Source of the DNA: BHER01 sp051652245
Lineage (GTDB): Bacteria > Bacillota_I > Bacilli_A > Culicoidibacterales > Culicoidibacteraceae
DNA length: 10,521 nucleotides
Assembly: GCA_051652245.1 (NCBI GenBank)
Contig: JBOFTV010000015.1
Coordinates: forward strand, 1 to 10,521
Direction of reading: 5' to 3'
Of the stretch, positions 1 to 8,253 are shown in pieces. The notes beneath the pieces are model-generated. The model had not been told where the DNA came from. It did not search any database and was given only the letters and a program-made list of their open reading frames with translations. The position numbers and the translations under genes are program-made. Positions within the stretch are counted from its first letter, which is position 1. Every line of letters begins with the position of its first letter.

Positions 1-206
1 ATCTTAATATCCCACGTTATGTTAATACGTTTGAAGCAGAAGAAATTATTGATATGGAAGCAATTGGCAAGCGGATGAAGCAGACCAAAAAAGAAAAAGA
101 TGGATTAATCGCTCAGCTGTACAACACGATTGGTAGTCTGCAAGGGAATAAAGAGACGCAACGATGGCTAGAGGGTGCATTGGAGGTATTTAGTAATGGG
201 GAATAG
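1..206 (+). CDS. hsdM: Type I restriction-modification DNA methyltransferase subunit HsdM, 3' end only
   Basis: The frame enters from the left edge (codons start at position 3) and ends at TAG 204-206. The visible 67 residues open with LNIPRYVNTFEAEE, the characteristic C-terminal signature of HsdM subunits, followed by a charged helical tail that in the family contacts the HsdS subunit. The catalytic SAM and NPPF motifs lie upstream of the window. HsdM transfers a methyl group from SAM to N6 of adenine at the site chosen by HsdS, and is also part of the HsdR2M2S restriction complex. Its last 11 bases overlap the hsdS start, so the two are probably translationally coupled. The same LNIPRYV signature recurs in the methylase-like gene at 6675-8168. 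The product assignment is firm; whether the missing N-terminal part is intact cannot be seen. Confidence 0.93.
   Translation, partial: LNIPRYVNTFEAEEIIDMEAIGKRMKQTKKEKDGLIAQLYNTIGSLQGNKETQRWLEGALEVFSNGE
182..186 (+). promoter_or_regulatory. Ribosome binding site of hsdS inside hsdM
   Basis: GGAGG lies nine bases upstream of ATG 196, within the last codons of hsdM. This supports ATG 196 as the hsdS start rather than the in-frame GTG at 175, which lies before this site and would add seven unsupported residues. Confidence 0.8.
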
Positions 207-1350
207 TAGGAAGCCGGAGATTAGATTTAAGGGATTTGATGATGATTGGGAACAGCGTGAGTTGGGGAAGATACTAAAAACATTCCCCATTAGGCAATTC
301 TTGGCTGATCCTGATGTTAATGGAAATTATGCTGTTATCCAACAAGGAGATGCACCACTAATTGGATATGCTAATGGGAAGCCTTTTTCTAAATTTCAAG
401 GCGTGACCCTTTTTGGAGATCATACTGTTTCCCTTTATAAGCCCAAAGCACCATTTTTTGTTTCTACGGATGGTATAAAAATACTTGGAGCTGATAATTT
501 TGAAGGTAATTATTTATTTACATTATTAGAGCGTTACAAGCTAAAGTCACAGGGGTATAAAAGGCATTTTTCTATCTTGAAGGGGCAGGCTGCATATTTT
601 ACTGAAAATGAGCAAGAACAAACAAAAATCGGCTCCTTCTTCAAAACCCTAGACGACACAATCAATCTTCATCAACGTGAGTTAGAAGCGTTAAAAACAA
701 CAAAAAAAGGATTTTTACAAAAAATGTTTCCAAAAGAGGGAGAGAATTTCCCGGAAATTAGATTTCCCGGATTTACTGATGATTGGAAACAGCGTGAGTT
801 GGAGGGACTGGCACAATTTTCAAAAGGAAGGGGTTATGCTAAAAAAGATTTAACGAGTTCGGGAACACCAATCATTTTATACGGTCGCTTATATACACAA
901 TATCAAACAGTTATATCAGATGTTGATACTTTCGTGTTGAGCGATGGAAAATCTGTACTAAGTGAAGGGAATGAAATATTAGTTCCTGCTTCAGGAGAAA
1001 CAGCAAAAGATATTTCTAGAGCATCTGTTATCAGTCAAAAAGGTGTTATACTAGGTGGAGATTTGAACATAATACGCCCCAAATCTAAAATAGATCCAAT
1101 ATTTCTCGCAATAACTATTTCAAATGGTAGTCAAAAAAAAGAAATGATGAAAAGAGCACAAGGCAAATCAGTGGTACATTTACAGAATTCAGATTTAAAA
1201 AAAGTGTTATTAAACTATCCTAGCCTTAGTGAACAAACAAAAATTGGCTCCTTCTTCAAAACCCTAGACGACACAATCAACCTTCATCAACAAGAATTAG
1301 ACTATTTAAAAGCAACGAAGAAAGCATTTCTCCAAAAAATGTTTGTCTAA
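196..1350 (+). CDS. hsdS: Type I restriction-modification specificity subunit HsdS
   Basis: This 384-residue protein is the DNA-recognition subunit that gives the HsdM/HsdR complex its bipartite target. It has the normal two-half architecture. Target recognition domain 1 spans about residues 8-140 and begins with EIRFKGFDDDWEQREL. A conserved coiled-coil spacer spans 141-178. Target recognition domain 2 spans about 187-345 and begins with EIRFPGFTDDWKQREL. A second conserved helix spans 346-383. The two helical regions share EQTKIGSFFKTLDDTINLHQ exactly, and both end in FLQKMF. The two domain cores (for example YAVIQQGDAPLIGYANGKPF versus PIILYGRLYTQYQ) are unrelated in sequence, as expected for two half-sites. 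ATG 196 is preferred because of the GGAGG at 182-186; translation overlaps the end of hsdM. The length is usual and no damage is seen. The recognition sequence cannot be predicted by eye. Confidence 0.95.
   Translation: MGNSRKPEIRFKGFDDDWEQRELGKILKTFPIRQFLADPDVNGNYAVIQQGDAPLIGYANGKPFSKFQGVTLFGDHTVSLYKPKAPFFVSTDGIKILGADNFEGNYLFTLLERYKLKSQGYKRHFSILKGQAAYFTENEQEQTKIGSFFKTLDDTINLHQRELEALKTTKKGFLQKMFPKEGENFPEIRFPGFTDDWKQRELEGLAQFSKGRGYAKKDLTSSGTPIILYGRLYTQYQTVISDVDTFVLSDGKSVLSEGNEILVPASGETAKDISRASVISQKGVILGGDLNIIRPKSKIDPIFLAITISNGSQKKEMMKRAQGKSVVHLQNSDLKKVLLNYPSLSEQTKIGSFFKTLDDTINLHQQELDYLKATKKAFLQKMFV
217..264 (+). repeat. Direct repeat at the start of HsdS target recognition domain 1
   Basis: This segment encodes EIRFKGFDDDWEQREL. 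Its partner at 754-801 encodes EIRFPGFTDDWKQREL, and the DNA shares GATGATTGG followed by ACAGCGTGAGTTGG. It marks the front edge of a swappable recognition domain. Confidence 0.75.
616..729 (+). repeat. HsdS central conserved region, copy 1 of a 114-bp direct repeat
   Basis: This encodes residues 141-178 of HsdS (the helical spacer). By eye it matches 1231-1344 with about 15 mismatches in 114 bases, and only two in the first 61 bases. Such near-identical DNA around variable recognition domains is the usual substrate for domain shuffling in hsdS genes. Confidence 0.88.
754..801 (+). repeat. Direct repeat at the start of HsdS target recognition domain 2
   Basis: This is the partner of 217-264. 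It directly follows the first helical spacer and begins the second recognition domain. Confidence 0.75.
1231..1344 (+). repeat. HsdS distal conserved region, copy 2 of the 114-bp direct repeat
   Basis: This encodes residues 346-383 of HsdS, and is the partner of 616-729. The first roughly 60 bases are almost identical between copies, while the ends have diverged. Confidence 0.88.
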
Positions 1351-1383
1351 GAAAATTCGAAATATTAAGAGGAGGATATTAAA

Positions 1384-4300
1384 ATGGGGAAAACAGAATA
1401 TAATAACGAAGCAAAAATAGAAGCACGACTGATTGAAGTGCTCGGTGAAGGACACAATCAATGGACATATCGCTCAGATATTAAAAGCGAGCAAGGACTC
1501 TGGGATAATTTACGTCAAAAAATCAATCAAAACAACCTTTCAGAACTAGGTGAGGAGCTATTAACAGATTTAGAATTTGAGAGAGTAAAAACAACACTAC
1601 TCACCCATACCAGTTCACCCTATGAGGCTGCAAAATGGCTTAAAGGGGAAAGTGGAATTGCAAAAATTAGCATTGAACGAGAAGATAATAGTCATGGGAA
1701 AATTTCACTTACCCTATATTCAAACAAGGATATTGGCGGTGGACGTTCAACTTATGAAGTTGTAAATCAAATCGCTAAACAACGAGGGCAAGAAATGGGA
1801 AGGGATAGACGATTTGATGTTACACTACTCATTAATGGATTACCCATTGTGCAAATCGAATTAAAACAGATTAGTGCAAAAGATGGAGTATATCAAGCCT
1901 TTAATCAAATAAAAAAATATGCTGAAGAAGGACTGTTTAAGAATAATATATTCTCGACAGTCCAATTATTTGTTGTCTCAAATGAGCAAACAACACGCTA
2001 TTTTGCAAATGCAATGCCAAAAGATATGCATAAAAAATTCGTTTTTGGGTGGCGAACAAAAGATAATATAAAAGTTGAAAATATTTATGAATTTTGCAAA
2101 CAAGTATTAAATATCCCAGATGCACACCGATTGATTGCAAATTATACTGTTTTAAGTGAAGAGGAAGACAAAAAGACACTCATGGTACTGCATCCTTACC
2201 AAGTACATGCAATTGAAAAGCTTTTTGAGGCAGCAAATAAACATAAATCAGGATATGTTTGGCATGCTACTGGATCAGGAAAAACATTAACAAGCTTTGT
2301 TGCAACAAAATTACTTGCCAAGAAATCAGGAATTGATAGGACAATTATGTTGCTGGATAGGAAAGATTTAGATAATCAAACAACAAGTGAATTCACGAAA
2401 TTTGCAACAGAATTTAATACAGGAATTTCATCAGGAGAAGGCAAAGCTAACACCTTAGTTGTTGGAACGAAGACGACAGAAGAATTAAGTGCGGCTTTAG
2501 AAGAAGATAGTTATTCTGATACAATTATCATTACTACGCGTCAAAAATTAGAAGCAGCATTAAAGTATGCTCAAAAAGATCAACAGAAACATAAGACGAA
2601 TTTTATTAGTAAGCTAAAAGGTAAACATATTGTTTTTATTGTAGACGAATGTCATCGTGCATTAAGTGATGAAAATATGACGGAAATAAAGAAAAAATTT
2701 CCTAACTCTACATGGTTTGGATTTACTGGGACGCCAATTTGCGTAGAAAATAGAAAGCAGTCAAATGGCAAACTTGCACGAACAACATTTGATCAGTACG
2801 GTGAAGTGCTACATACATATACGATTAAAAATGCCTTAGATGATGCATCGGTACTTGGGTTTCAAATTGAACATGATGACACAATACATCCCACATCTCT
2901 AGCTAATACGGTATTAAAACAACTGCAATTGCAACCAAAGTATTTTAACCATTCAATAGAAGAATTAAATAGAGTCATTGATGAAATGAACCAAAAGGAC
3001 CAAGAGGCATTCATTATCTCAGGTACATATGAAAATGATGAACATATTCAACATGTAATAAGGAAAATACTACGTCCTGATAATTCATACATAAAATTTG
3101 ATTTTTTAAACGGAAGACCACAAAAGTCAGCAATATTAACAACAAATTCCATTGGAATGGCAAAAAGATATTATTGGGCAATTAAAGAGATGACAAGAGA
3201 AAAAGATTGGATGCAGCAGCAATTTCCGAATGAAAAAATTCGGGAAGGAAGAACAATTGATGATGCAGATTTCCCACGAATCGCAATTACATATTCTTTA
3301 GATGAAAATAATATGCAGGCAGCAGAGCAGCAAAGGGAAATGGAAACAATTATAGGGACATATAATAATTACTATGGAACTTCTTGGTCTGTTAAAGATA
3401 TTAGTCACTATAATGGCGATGTTAATAATCGTTTAGCACGAAAAAAAGCAGAATTTCAGCAACCAGGAAAACAAATTGATTTAGTGATTGTAGTAGAGCG
3501 TCTACTTACAGGTTTTGATTCGCCAACAATTCAAACACTGTTTGTTGATCGTAGTCTTAAGTATGCCCCACTTATTCAAGCATTTTCAAGAACAAACCGT
3601 ACATATCCAGGTAAAACAAAAGGTCTTATTGTTACTTTTAGAAAAAAAGCAACGATGGAAAAAAATGTAATAGATGCAACACGATTATATTCAGAAGAAA
3701 AAGAAGAATCCGGGTTGATTTATCCAACATACAAAGAGTCAAAAAACAGATTAACAAAAGCCTATAAAAAGTTGCAGGATATCATTTCAGTATATAAAGT
3801 AATCGACGAAAATTTACCTTTGGAGATAAAAGTAGAATATGTGAAGGCTGTGCAAGAGTGTAATAAATCATATGAAGCGATAGTTACATATGATGAGTAC
3901 AATAATGATATTATTACATCTAAGTCACTTCAGCAAAAAGTATTTGTATTAGAGGAACAGCTAGGAATATATCAAACCATCAAGGGATCATTAGTAGAAA
4001 AAGAAGAATCAGAAACCGGAGAACCAGTAAATTTTTCAGGTATAGAATTTTATGGTGATTCTCAGATAAAAATGTATGATATTGATTCAGCATACATTGC
4101 AAAATTATTAGGTGAATATTCAGCAAATAATAAAGACATTCGCCAAGAAATTGAAAAAGCCCTCCAAAAATTAAATAAAGCAGAAATAGTTAAAACGGTA
4201 TACACTCAAATCCTGAATGAAATAGACAAGAATCCAGATTTAGCAGCAGAAGATATTTTCAGTATAAAACGCAGATTTTTTACTAAGGCAAAAGAAGAGA

Positions 4301-4545
4301 TACTGAAGGAATTTTCCAATGAATGGTTTGTTGAGGAAAAAGAATTACTAACATCAGCATTGCAGTATACGGTTGGTGCGGAACCAATACCAAATATGAG
4401 GGCAATTATTGAAAGTAAGAATTTTGAGCAATATAAGAAAAAAAACTTAGAGGCTAAGCCATTTAAGTATCCACAGGACATGAAAAGAAACTGGAGAATC
4501 ACCCTAGATGAAAAAATAGTACTGCTAGAAAATGAGTTGAAATAG
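1384..4545 (+). CDS. hsdR: Type I restriction endonuclease/translocase subunit HsdR
   Basis: This 1053-residue protein is the ATP-driven translocating and cleaving subunit of the type I complex. It pulls unmethylated DNA and cuts at a distance. The N-terminal nuclease domain shows D145 (in RRFDVTLLING), then E159 and K161 (in IVQIELKQ), followed by QIKKY at 175-179, the Q-x3-Y motif of type I PD-(D/E)XK nucleases. The superfamily 2 motor follows: Walker A ATGSGKT (295-301), DECH box (421-424), FTGTP motif III (447-451), LLTGFDSP (707-714) and motif VI SRTNR (735-739). The rest is a helical C-terminal region of the kind that docks HsdR on the methyltransferase core. AAGAGGAGG at 1367-1375, eight bases before ATG 1384, supports the start. 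It follows hsdS by 33 bases and is probably co-transcribed with it. The length is typical and all key motifs are intact, so it is expected to be active. Confidence 0.97.
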   Translation: MGKTEYNNEAKIEARLIEVLGEGHNQWTYRSDIKSEQGLWDNLRQKINQNNLSELGEELLTDLEFERVKTTLLTHTSSPYEAAKWLKGESGIAKISIEREDNSHGKISLTLYSNKDIGGGRSTYEVVNQIAKQRGQEMGRDRRFDVTLLINGLPIVQIELKQISAKDGVYQAFNQIKKYAEEGLFKNNIFSTVQLFVVSNEQTTRYFANAMPKDMHKKFVFGWRTKDNIKVENIYEFCKQVLNIPDAHRLIANYTVLSEEEDKKTLMVLHPYQVHAIEKLFEAANKHKSGYVWHATGSGKTLTSFVATKLLAKKSGIDRTIMLLDRKDLDNQTTSEFTKFATEFNTGISSGEGKANTLVVGTKTTEELSAALEEDSYSDTIIITTRQKLEAALKYAQKDQQKHKTNFISKLKGKHIVFIVDECHRALSDENMTEIKKKFPNSTWFGFTGTPICVENRKQSNGKLARTTFDQYGEVLHTYTIKNALDDASVLGFQIEHDDTIHPTSLANTVLKQLQLQPKYFNHSIEELNRVIDEMNQKDQEAFIISGTYENDEHIQHVIRKILRPDNSYIKFDFLNGRPQKSAILTTNSIGMAKRYYWAIKEMTREKDWMQQQFPNEKIREGRTIDDADFPRIAITYSLDENNMQAAEQQREMETIIGTYNNYYGTSWSVKDISHYNGDVNNRLARKKAEFQQPGKQIDLVIVVERLLTGFDSPTIQTLFVDRSLKYAPLIQAFSRTNRTYPGKTKGLIVTFRKKATMEKNVIDATRLYSEEKEESGLIYPTYKESKNRLTKAYKKLQDIISVYKVIDENLPLEIKVEYVKAVQECNKSYEAIVTYDEYNNDIITSKSLQQKVFVLEEQLGIYQTIKGSLVEKEESETGEPVNFSGIEFYGDSQIKMYDIDSAYIAKLLGEYSANNKDIRQEIEKALQKLNKAEIVKTVYTQILNEIDKNPDLAAEDIFSIKRRFFTKAKEEILKEFSNEWFVEEKELLTSALQYTVGAEPIPNMRAIIESKNFEQYKKKNLEAKPFKYPQDMKRNWRITLDEKIVLLENELK

Positions 4546-4591
4546 ACAAATAATATAAGAGTTGAATCAAAAAATTTAAGAGAAGTTGAAT
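4534..4591 (+). repeat. Three spaced AGTTGAA copies at the hsdR-KAP junction
   Basis: AGTTGAA occurs at 4535-4541, 4560-4566 and 4584-4590, about 24-25 bases apart, across the end of hsdR and the gap before the KAP gene. The spacing could reflect a degenerate tandem repeat or regulator sites. It may also be chance in A+T-rich DNA. I see no convincing -35/-10 pair in this gap. Confidence 0.3.
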
Positions 4592-4618
4592 TTATATTAA
4601 TTATAAGGAAATGATAAA

Positions 4619-6685
4619 ATGGGAAAAATTATATTTGAGAATGAAGAAATGGAAAAGCTAAGGTCAGCAATTGACGACCATACTATCGAACAGAAAGAAA
4701 AAAGGTCTCGAGAAAATTCATATGAGGAAGTATTCTCTGGAAAAACAAACAGCGGGGAGGAAAGAGAATACTATCTAGGCAAAGATTCGTTAGCAATGTT
4801 AGCAATGATGACCAATTATTTCAACGAAACTGAAAAAAATTGTTCCATAATCATTCTAGATGGAGATTATGGAACGGGGAAAACAAATCTGCTAGATATC
4901 TATGAATCAATATCGATTAGTAAGGAAAATAGGCAGAACATATTAATTGAAAAATTAGAAATATTTCAGTCTGGTTATGAAGAAAATCTTTTACATTATA
5001 TTACAACTAGTTTTGAAGATATTCGAAAAAACAGTCGTAGTGAAAAAAAAGTTTATAAACGTAGTGCTATATTAAAAAGAGGGATGAAGTGGATTATTAT
5101 AATAGCAGCAATCCCTATTATTTGGGATGTTTTCAAATTTATTTTTTCAGGAATGTACCTAGATGTCCAAAACCAAGACGCGATCAATTTCTTTAACATT
5201 GGGAATATGCATCATTATGTAAGAAATAGTTTGTGGATATTTTTTTTCGGTTTTATTAGTTTTTTAATAGTTTTCCTAATATTAAAAAAAGTGAAGAAGT
5301 ATAAATCAGATATGATGATATATAAAAAAGATTACCAGGAGTATTTTTTTGACGAGGCGATTGAACATGTTATTAAAGAGATAGACGAAATACCAGAAAC
5401 AAAGGAAATTATCATTGGGTTTGAAGACATTGACCGTATCTACAAAGAAGAAAATATAATTGAAATACTGAGAATAATTTTTAACTTGAAACAAAAAATT
5501 AACCAAGAAAATGATTTAAAGAAAAAACTTGTTTTTATTTTAACGCTTTCGATGGAAAACCTCCGTGAGCGTTTTAAAGAGAAAAAGCTGATTGAAGCTT
5601 CAATCATGAAACTAAATCCATTGAAAATTTTACAATTAAAACCGCAAGCTATGTCGTATGGAATGATGGTTAAAAAACAATATCACGATGATCTGATGCT
5701 ACCCGAAGATGAAAGTTATTTAGACGATTTCTTGAGCTCTTATAGTCACTTGATAAACTGGCGAATGCTATGGTCAATTCCAAAAGGAGTCAACTTTTAT
5801 TATGCGTGCTTAAAATTAATTTTATCAGCGGAATATGTACAATTTAAGGATGAAGGTGAATATATTGAAATAAGTGATCAAAACATTTCAAAAGAGATTA
5901 GAAAACTCTTTGAGGAAACAAAGCGTTTTGGTGGAATTGAAAATGGTTTGTTTTTATGGGGCACGCTAAAAATCACCTGGTGGCCTAAAATTGGAGTCAC
6001 TCAAAACAATGCTCCGTTAAGTGATAAGTCTGAAGGAGAATTTAAAGTTGAAATCGAAAATGCTACAATTGATCAACTCAGCCTTGATATCCGCTTAAGC
6101 GATAGCAAAACGGGAAAAGTAAAAAAGCTCTCCCATATTTTAAAATTATATTTAATCCAAAAAAATAATAGCGGAAATTATGATGAGTTCTTAACGAGGA
6201 TAATGGAAACCCCAGAGATAAAAAATTTTTTGAATTCAATAAAGGAAGAACAGGACGAAAAATTTGATGTTGATAGCGAAGCGGAGATTGATATTAGTAG
6301 CGAGATGGTAACATATTTAAATGAAGTAGTAAAAGTAGAAAACTTTGAGAGTGATGAAGTGATAGACGATTTTTTCACACCAGTAGAAACCGAAGAACTT
6401 AGAAAGATAGTAGAACAATATATTGTAATAAATGATAAGGAAGAGCATTCTTTACCCTTGCCAGAAGGTCAAATTCTGACGACAAGTATGCCAACAAATA
6501 TTCCCACGAGAACAAAAAAAATTGGAGATAACTATGGAGCAGATGAGGGAATTGATTTTGGGGCAGTAATAGTACCGAAGCCAATTAGCTCAACACTTGG
6601 ACAAGTTAGGAATAAGACAGCAGAAGAACAAAAAGATGAATTGCTAACATTCTATCATGGGGGAGGAAAAGTAGATGAGCAGTAG
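4619..6685 (+). CDS. KAP-family P-loop NTPase with two membrane segments
   Basis: This 688-residue protein has a Walker A motif, GDYGTGKT (residues 82-89), in the segment IIILDGDYGTGKTNLLD. A Walker B-like acidic stretch, IIIGFEDIDR, lies at 264-273. Two hydrophobic segments (about 157-177 and 204-223) lie between them. Transmembrane helices inserted between Walker A and Walker B, plus the E/D-D-I-D-R form of Walker B, are the hallmark of KAP NTPases, which are thought to be membrane-anchored on the cytoplasmic side. LVFILTLSMENLRERF (304-319) fits the sensor-type strand after Walker B. The C-terminal part (about 540-630) is acidic and unlike anything I recognise. AAGGAA at 4605-4610, eight bases before ATG, supports the start. 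The gene lies 73 bases after hsdR, and its last 11 bases overlap the next gene, so the two products are probably made together. KAP proteins recur in phage-defence loci, but the substrate here is unknown. I do not recognise a named system. Confidence 0.85.
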   Translation: MGKIIFENEEMEKLRSAIDDHTIEQKEKRSRENSYEEVFSGKTNSGEEREYYLGKDSLAMLAMMTNYFNETEKNCSIIILDGDYGTGKTNLLDIYESISISKENRQNILIEKLEIFQSGYEENLLHYITTSFEDIRKNSRSEKKVYKRSAILKRGMKWIIIIAAIPIIWDVFKFIFSGMYLDVQNQDAINFFNIGNMHHYVRNSLWIFFFGFISFLIVFLILKKVKKYKSDMMIYKKDYQEYFFDEAIEHVIKEIDEIPETKEIIIGFEDIDRIYKEENIIEILRIIFNLKQKINQENDLKKKLVFILTLSMENLRERFKEKKLIEASIMKLNPLKILQLKPQAMSYGMMVKKQYHDDLMLPEDESYLDDFLSSYSHLINWRMLWSIPKGVNFYYACLKLILSAEYVQFKDEGEYIEISDQNISKEIRKLFEETKRFGGIENGLFLWGTLKITWWPKIGVTQNNAPLSDKSEGEFKVEIENATIDQLSLDIRLSDSKTGKVKKLSHILKLYLIQKNNSGNYDEFLTRIMETPEIKNFLNSIKEEQDEKFDVDSEAEIDISSEMVTYLNEVVKVENFESDEVIDDFFTPVETEELRKIVEQYIVINDKEEHSLPLPEGQILTTSMPTNIPTRTKKIGDNYGADEGIDFGAVIVPKPISSTLGQVRNKTAEEQKDELLTFYHGGGKVDEQ
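6659..6665 (+). promoter_or_regulatory. Ribosome binding site of the methylase-like gene inside the KAP gene
   Basis: GGGGAGG ends nine bases before ATG 6675 and lies within the last KAP codons. It fixes the start in the overlap and indicates coupled translation of the pair. Confidence 0.75.
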
Positions 6686-8168
6686 TATTAAAACAAATAA
6701 GGATATAGAATCAGAGATACAAGTATTATTTAACGGGATAAAAGAAGACTTCAACACAAGTAGGTTAGATAACCTGAAAACAGGAATTGTTTGCGCTTTT
6801 TTAGAGTACCATATTAAGTTGTATAAAATAGACCTTGGAAATTCTTCTAATGGAATTGAAAATTTAGTGACACACCTAAAAGGGAAAGTTCAAAGTAATG
6901 ATCCTGAAAAAGGCTATGATACTATAAAAAATAAAGTTAATAAAACAATATTTATCAAGAATTCTATCACTAAAGCAAACCTTTTGAGATACTATCTTAT
7001 CATGTTAGAACGTCTTGCAATTGAAATCAAAGAGCCTGCTGAGGGAACTATCACCCCGGTATCACTGTCTAAGTTGATTGCTTCTATAACAGCCTTCTTT
7101 TATCATAATTCACTCTTATCAAGTAATACAGAATCAGAATTAGGAAATAGTGTCTTATCGGTGTATGATTTTACAGCAGGATGGGGTGTTTTATTATCCG
7201 CCTTTTATGAAATACCTTCGTTAAAGGATAAGCTTTTCTTTAGTTTAGATGATAGCAATGCTACGAATCTACTAATTGCAAAAACAACAATTTTATTAGC
7301 AGCTAATGGGAAAATAATGGACACTAATCTAGGCCAAAAAAACGAAAAAGAAAAGCCACTTGCATTTTTAGGCAAAAAATTTGAGGATGAACTTGATAAT
7401 GATAAAAAACTGTATGATATTGTTATAACTCACCCGCCATTTGCCACAAAAATAAGCGGCGTTAAGAATTTATTGAAAGAGGAAAGGAAACAGCGATTCT
7501 CTGAGCAAGAATATGGTGGTAAAGTTACAGACTCGACCCCGGTGGGACTATTTATTCAACATGCTGTTTCATTACTGAGTGAAGGGGGGATAGCAGCAGT
7601 TGTGATGCCACAAGGAGTGCTATTTAGAGGAAATGAAAAATTTTTGAGGGAGTATTTTGTTTCAAAATCAGATGAAATTAGGCTAGAAGGAGTCATTGAA
7701 ATTCCAACAGGTTCTTTTATTGGGTCATCAATTCCAGGAGTGCTATTAATTCTAAGAAAAAGTAAAAAACATGCATTTAGTGAGAATCATAAAGTTGTCG
7801 TATTGCGAACAGCAGACTTTACACTTACAGAAAAAGGTGAAAGTATTTTTACGGATACAGCATTAGGAGAAATAAAACAATTATTGCTAGGGGGGGAACC
7901 AGTTTGGTCTAAATTACGGGCTGTTAAGGTAAGTGAGATAGAAAAAAATGAGTATAACTTAAATATTCCTAGATATGTGAATGATTTTGTTGAAGAAGAC
8001 ATTTTATTAAGCGATGTGACAGAGAACTTGGCACGTGTAAATAAAGACGTTAAGATAAATTCGGAGGCACTACATGGAAAACTTGCTTCACTCTTACATG
8101 AAGGAACAAAGAAAGAAGATCAGGAAGAAATAAAAAAAATGATGGAATATTTTGCATCACGCTCTTGA
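6675..8168 (+). CDS. HsdM-like (N6-adenine methylase fold) protein with variant HPPF motif
   Basis: This 497-residue protein resembles HsdM. TITPVSLSKLIASI (125-138) corresponds to the family's TPRE/V region. DFTAGWGVLL (165-174) is the SAM-binding motif I. ITHPPF (251-256) occupies the position of the catalytic NPPF. GGIAAVVMPQGVLFRG (304-319), GVIEIPTGSF (339-348) and YNLNIPRYVNDF (427-438) match conserved HsdM blocks. Two features are odd. The catalytic Asn is His253, and the N-terminal part (about 1-120) does not resemble the usual HsdM N-terminal domain. The family methylates adenine N6, and the first motif-IV residue normally contacts the target amine, so activity here may be lost or altered. 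The protein may bind SAM or DNA as a sensor, or may partner the upstream HsdS. It overlaps the KAP gene by 11 bases, which argues for a joint function. The family is confident; the catalytic state and role are not. Confidence 0.85.
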   Translation: MSSSIKTNKDIESEIQVLFNGIKEDFNTSRLDNLKTGIVCAFLEYHIKLYKIDLGNSSNGIENLVTHLKGKVQSNDPEKGYDTIKNKVNKTIFIKNSITKANLLRYYLIMLERLAIEIKEPAEGTITPVSLSKLIASITAFFYHNSLLSSNTESELGNSVLSVYDFTAGWGVLLSAFYEIPSLKDKLFFSLDDSNATNLLIAKTTILLAANGKIMDTNLGQKNEKEKPLAFLGKKFEDELDNDKKLYDIVITHPPFATKISGVKNLLKEERKQRFSEQEYGGKVTDSTPVGLFIQHAVSLLSEGGIAAVVMPQGVLFRGNEKFLREYFVSKSDEIRLEGVIEIPTGSFIGSSIPGVLLILRKSKKHAFSENHKVVVLRTADFTLTEKGESIFTDTALGEIKQLLLGGEPVWSKLRAVKVSEIEKNEYNLNIPRYVNDFVEEDILLSDVTENLARVNKDVKINSEALHGKLASLLHEGTKKEDQEEIKKMMEYFASRS

Positions 8169-8253
8169 TAAATTTATAATCGAAGAAATGCTTATAGTCC
8201 TGACAAATAAGGCATCGCGGAATTCGTGAATCGAAATCATATGATGGATATAA

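Noticed and set aside
175..195. GTG start giving hsdS seven extra residues
   Set aside because: The GGAGG at 182-186 lies downstream of this GTG and is well placed for ATG 196. The extra residues have no resemblance to HsdS starts.
4206..4502. Reverse-strand 98-residue frame inside hsdR
   Set aside because: It lies wholly opposite conserved hsdR coding sequence, has no ribosome binding site that I can see, and shows the serine/phenylalanine bias of a reverse shadow. The other minus-strand frames were dropped for the same reasons.
6675..8168. A second functional type I methyltransferase (true HsdM)
   Set aside because: The NPPF motif is HPPF, the N-terminal region differs from HsdM, and no hsdS follows. 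Labelling it plain HsdM would overstate what the sequence shows.
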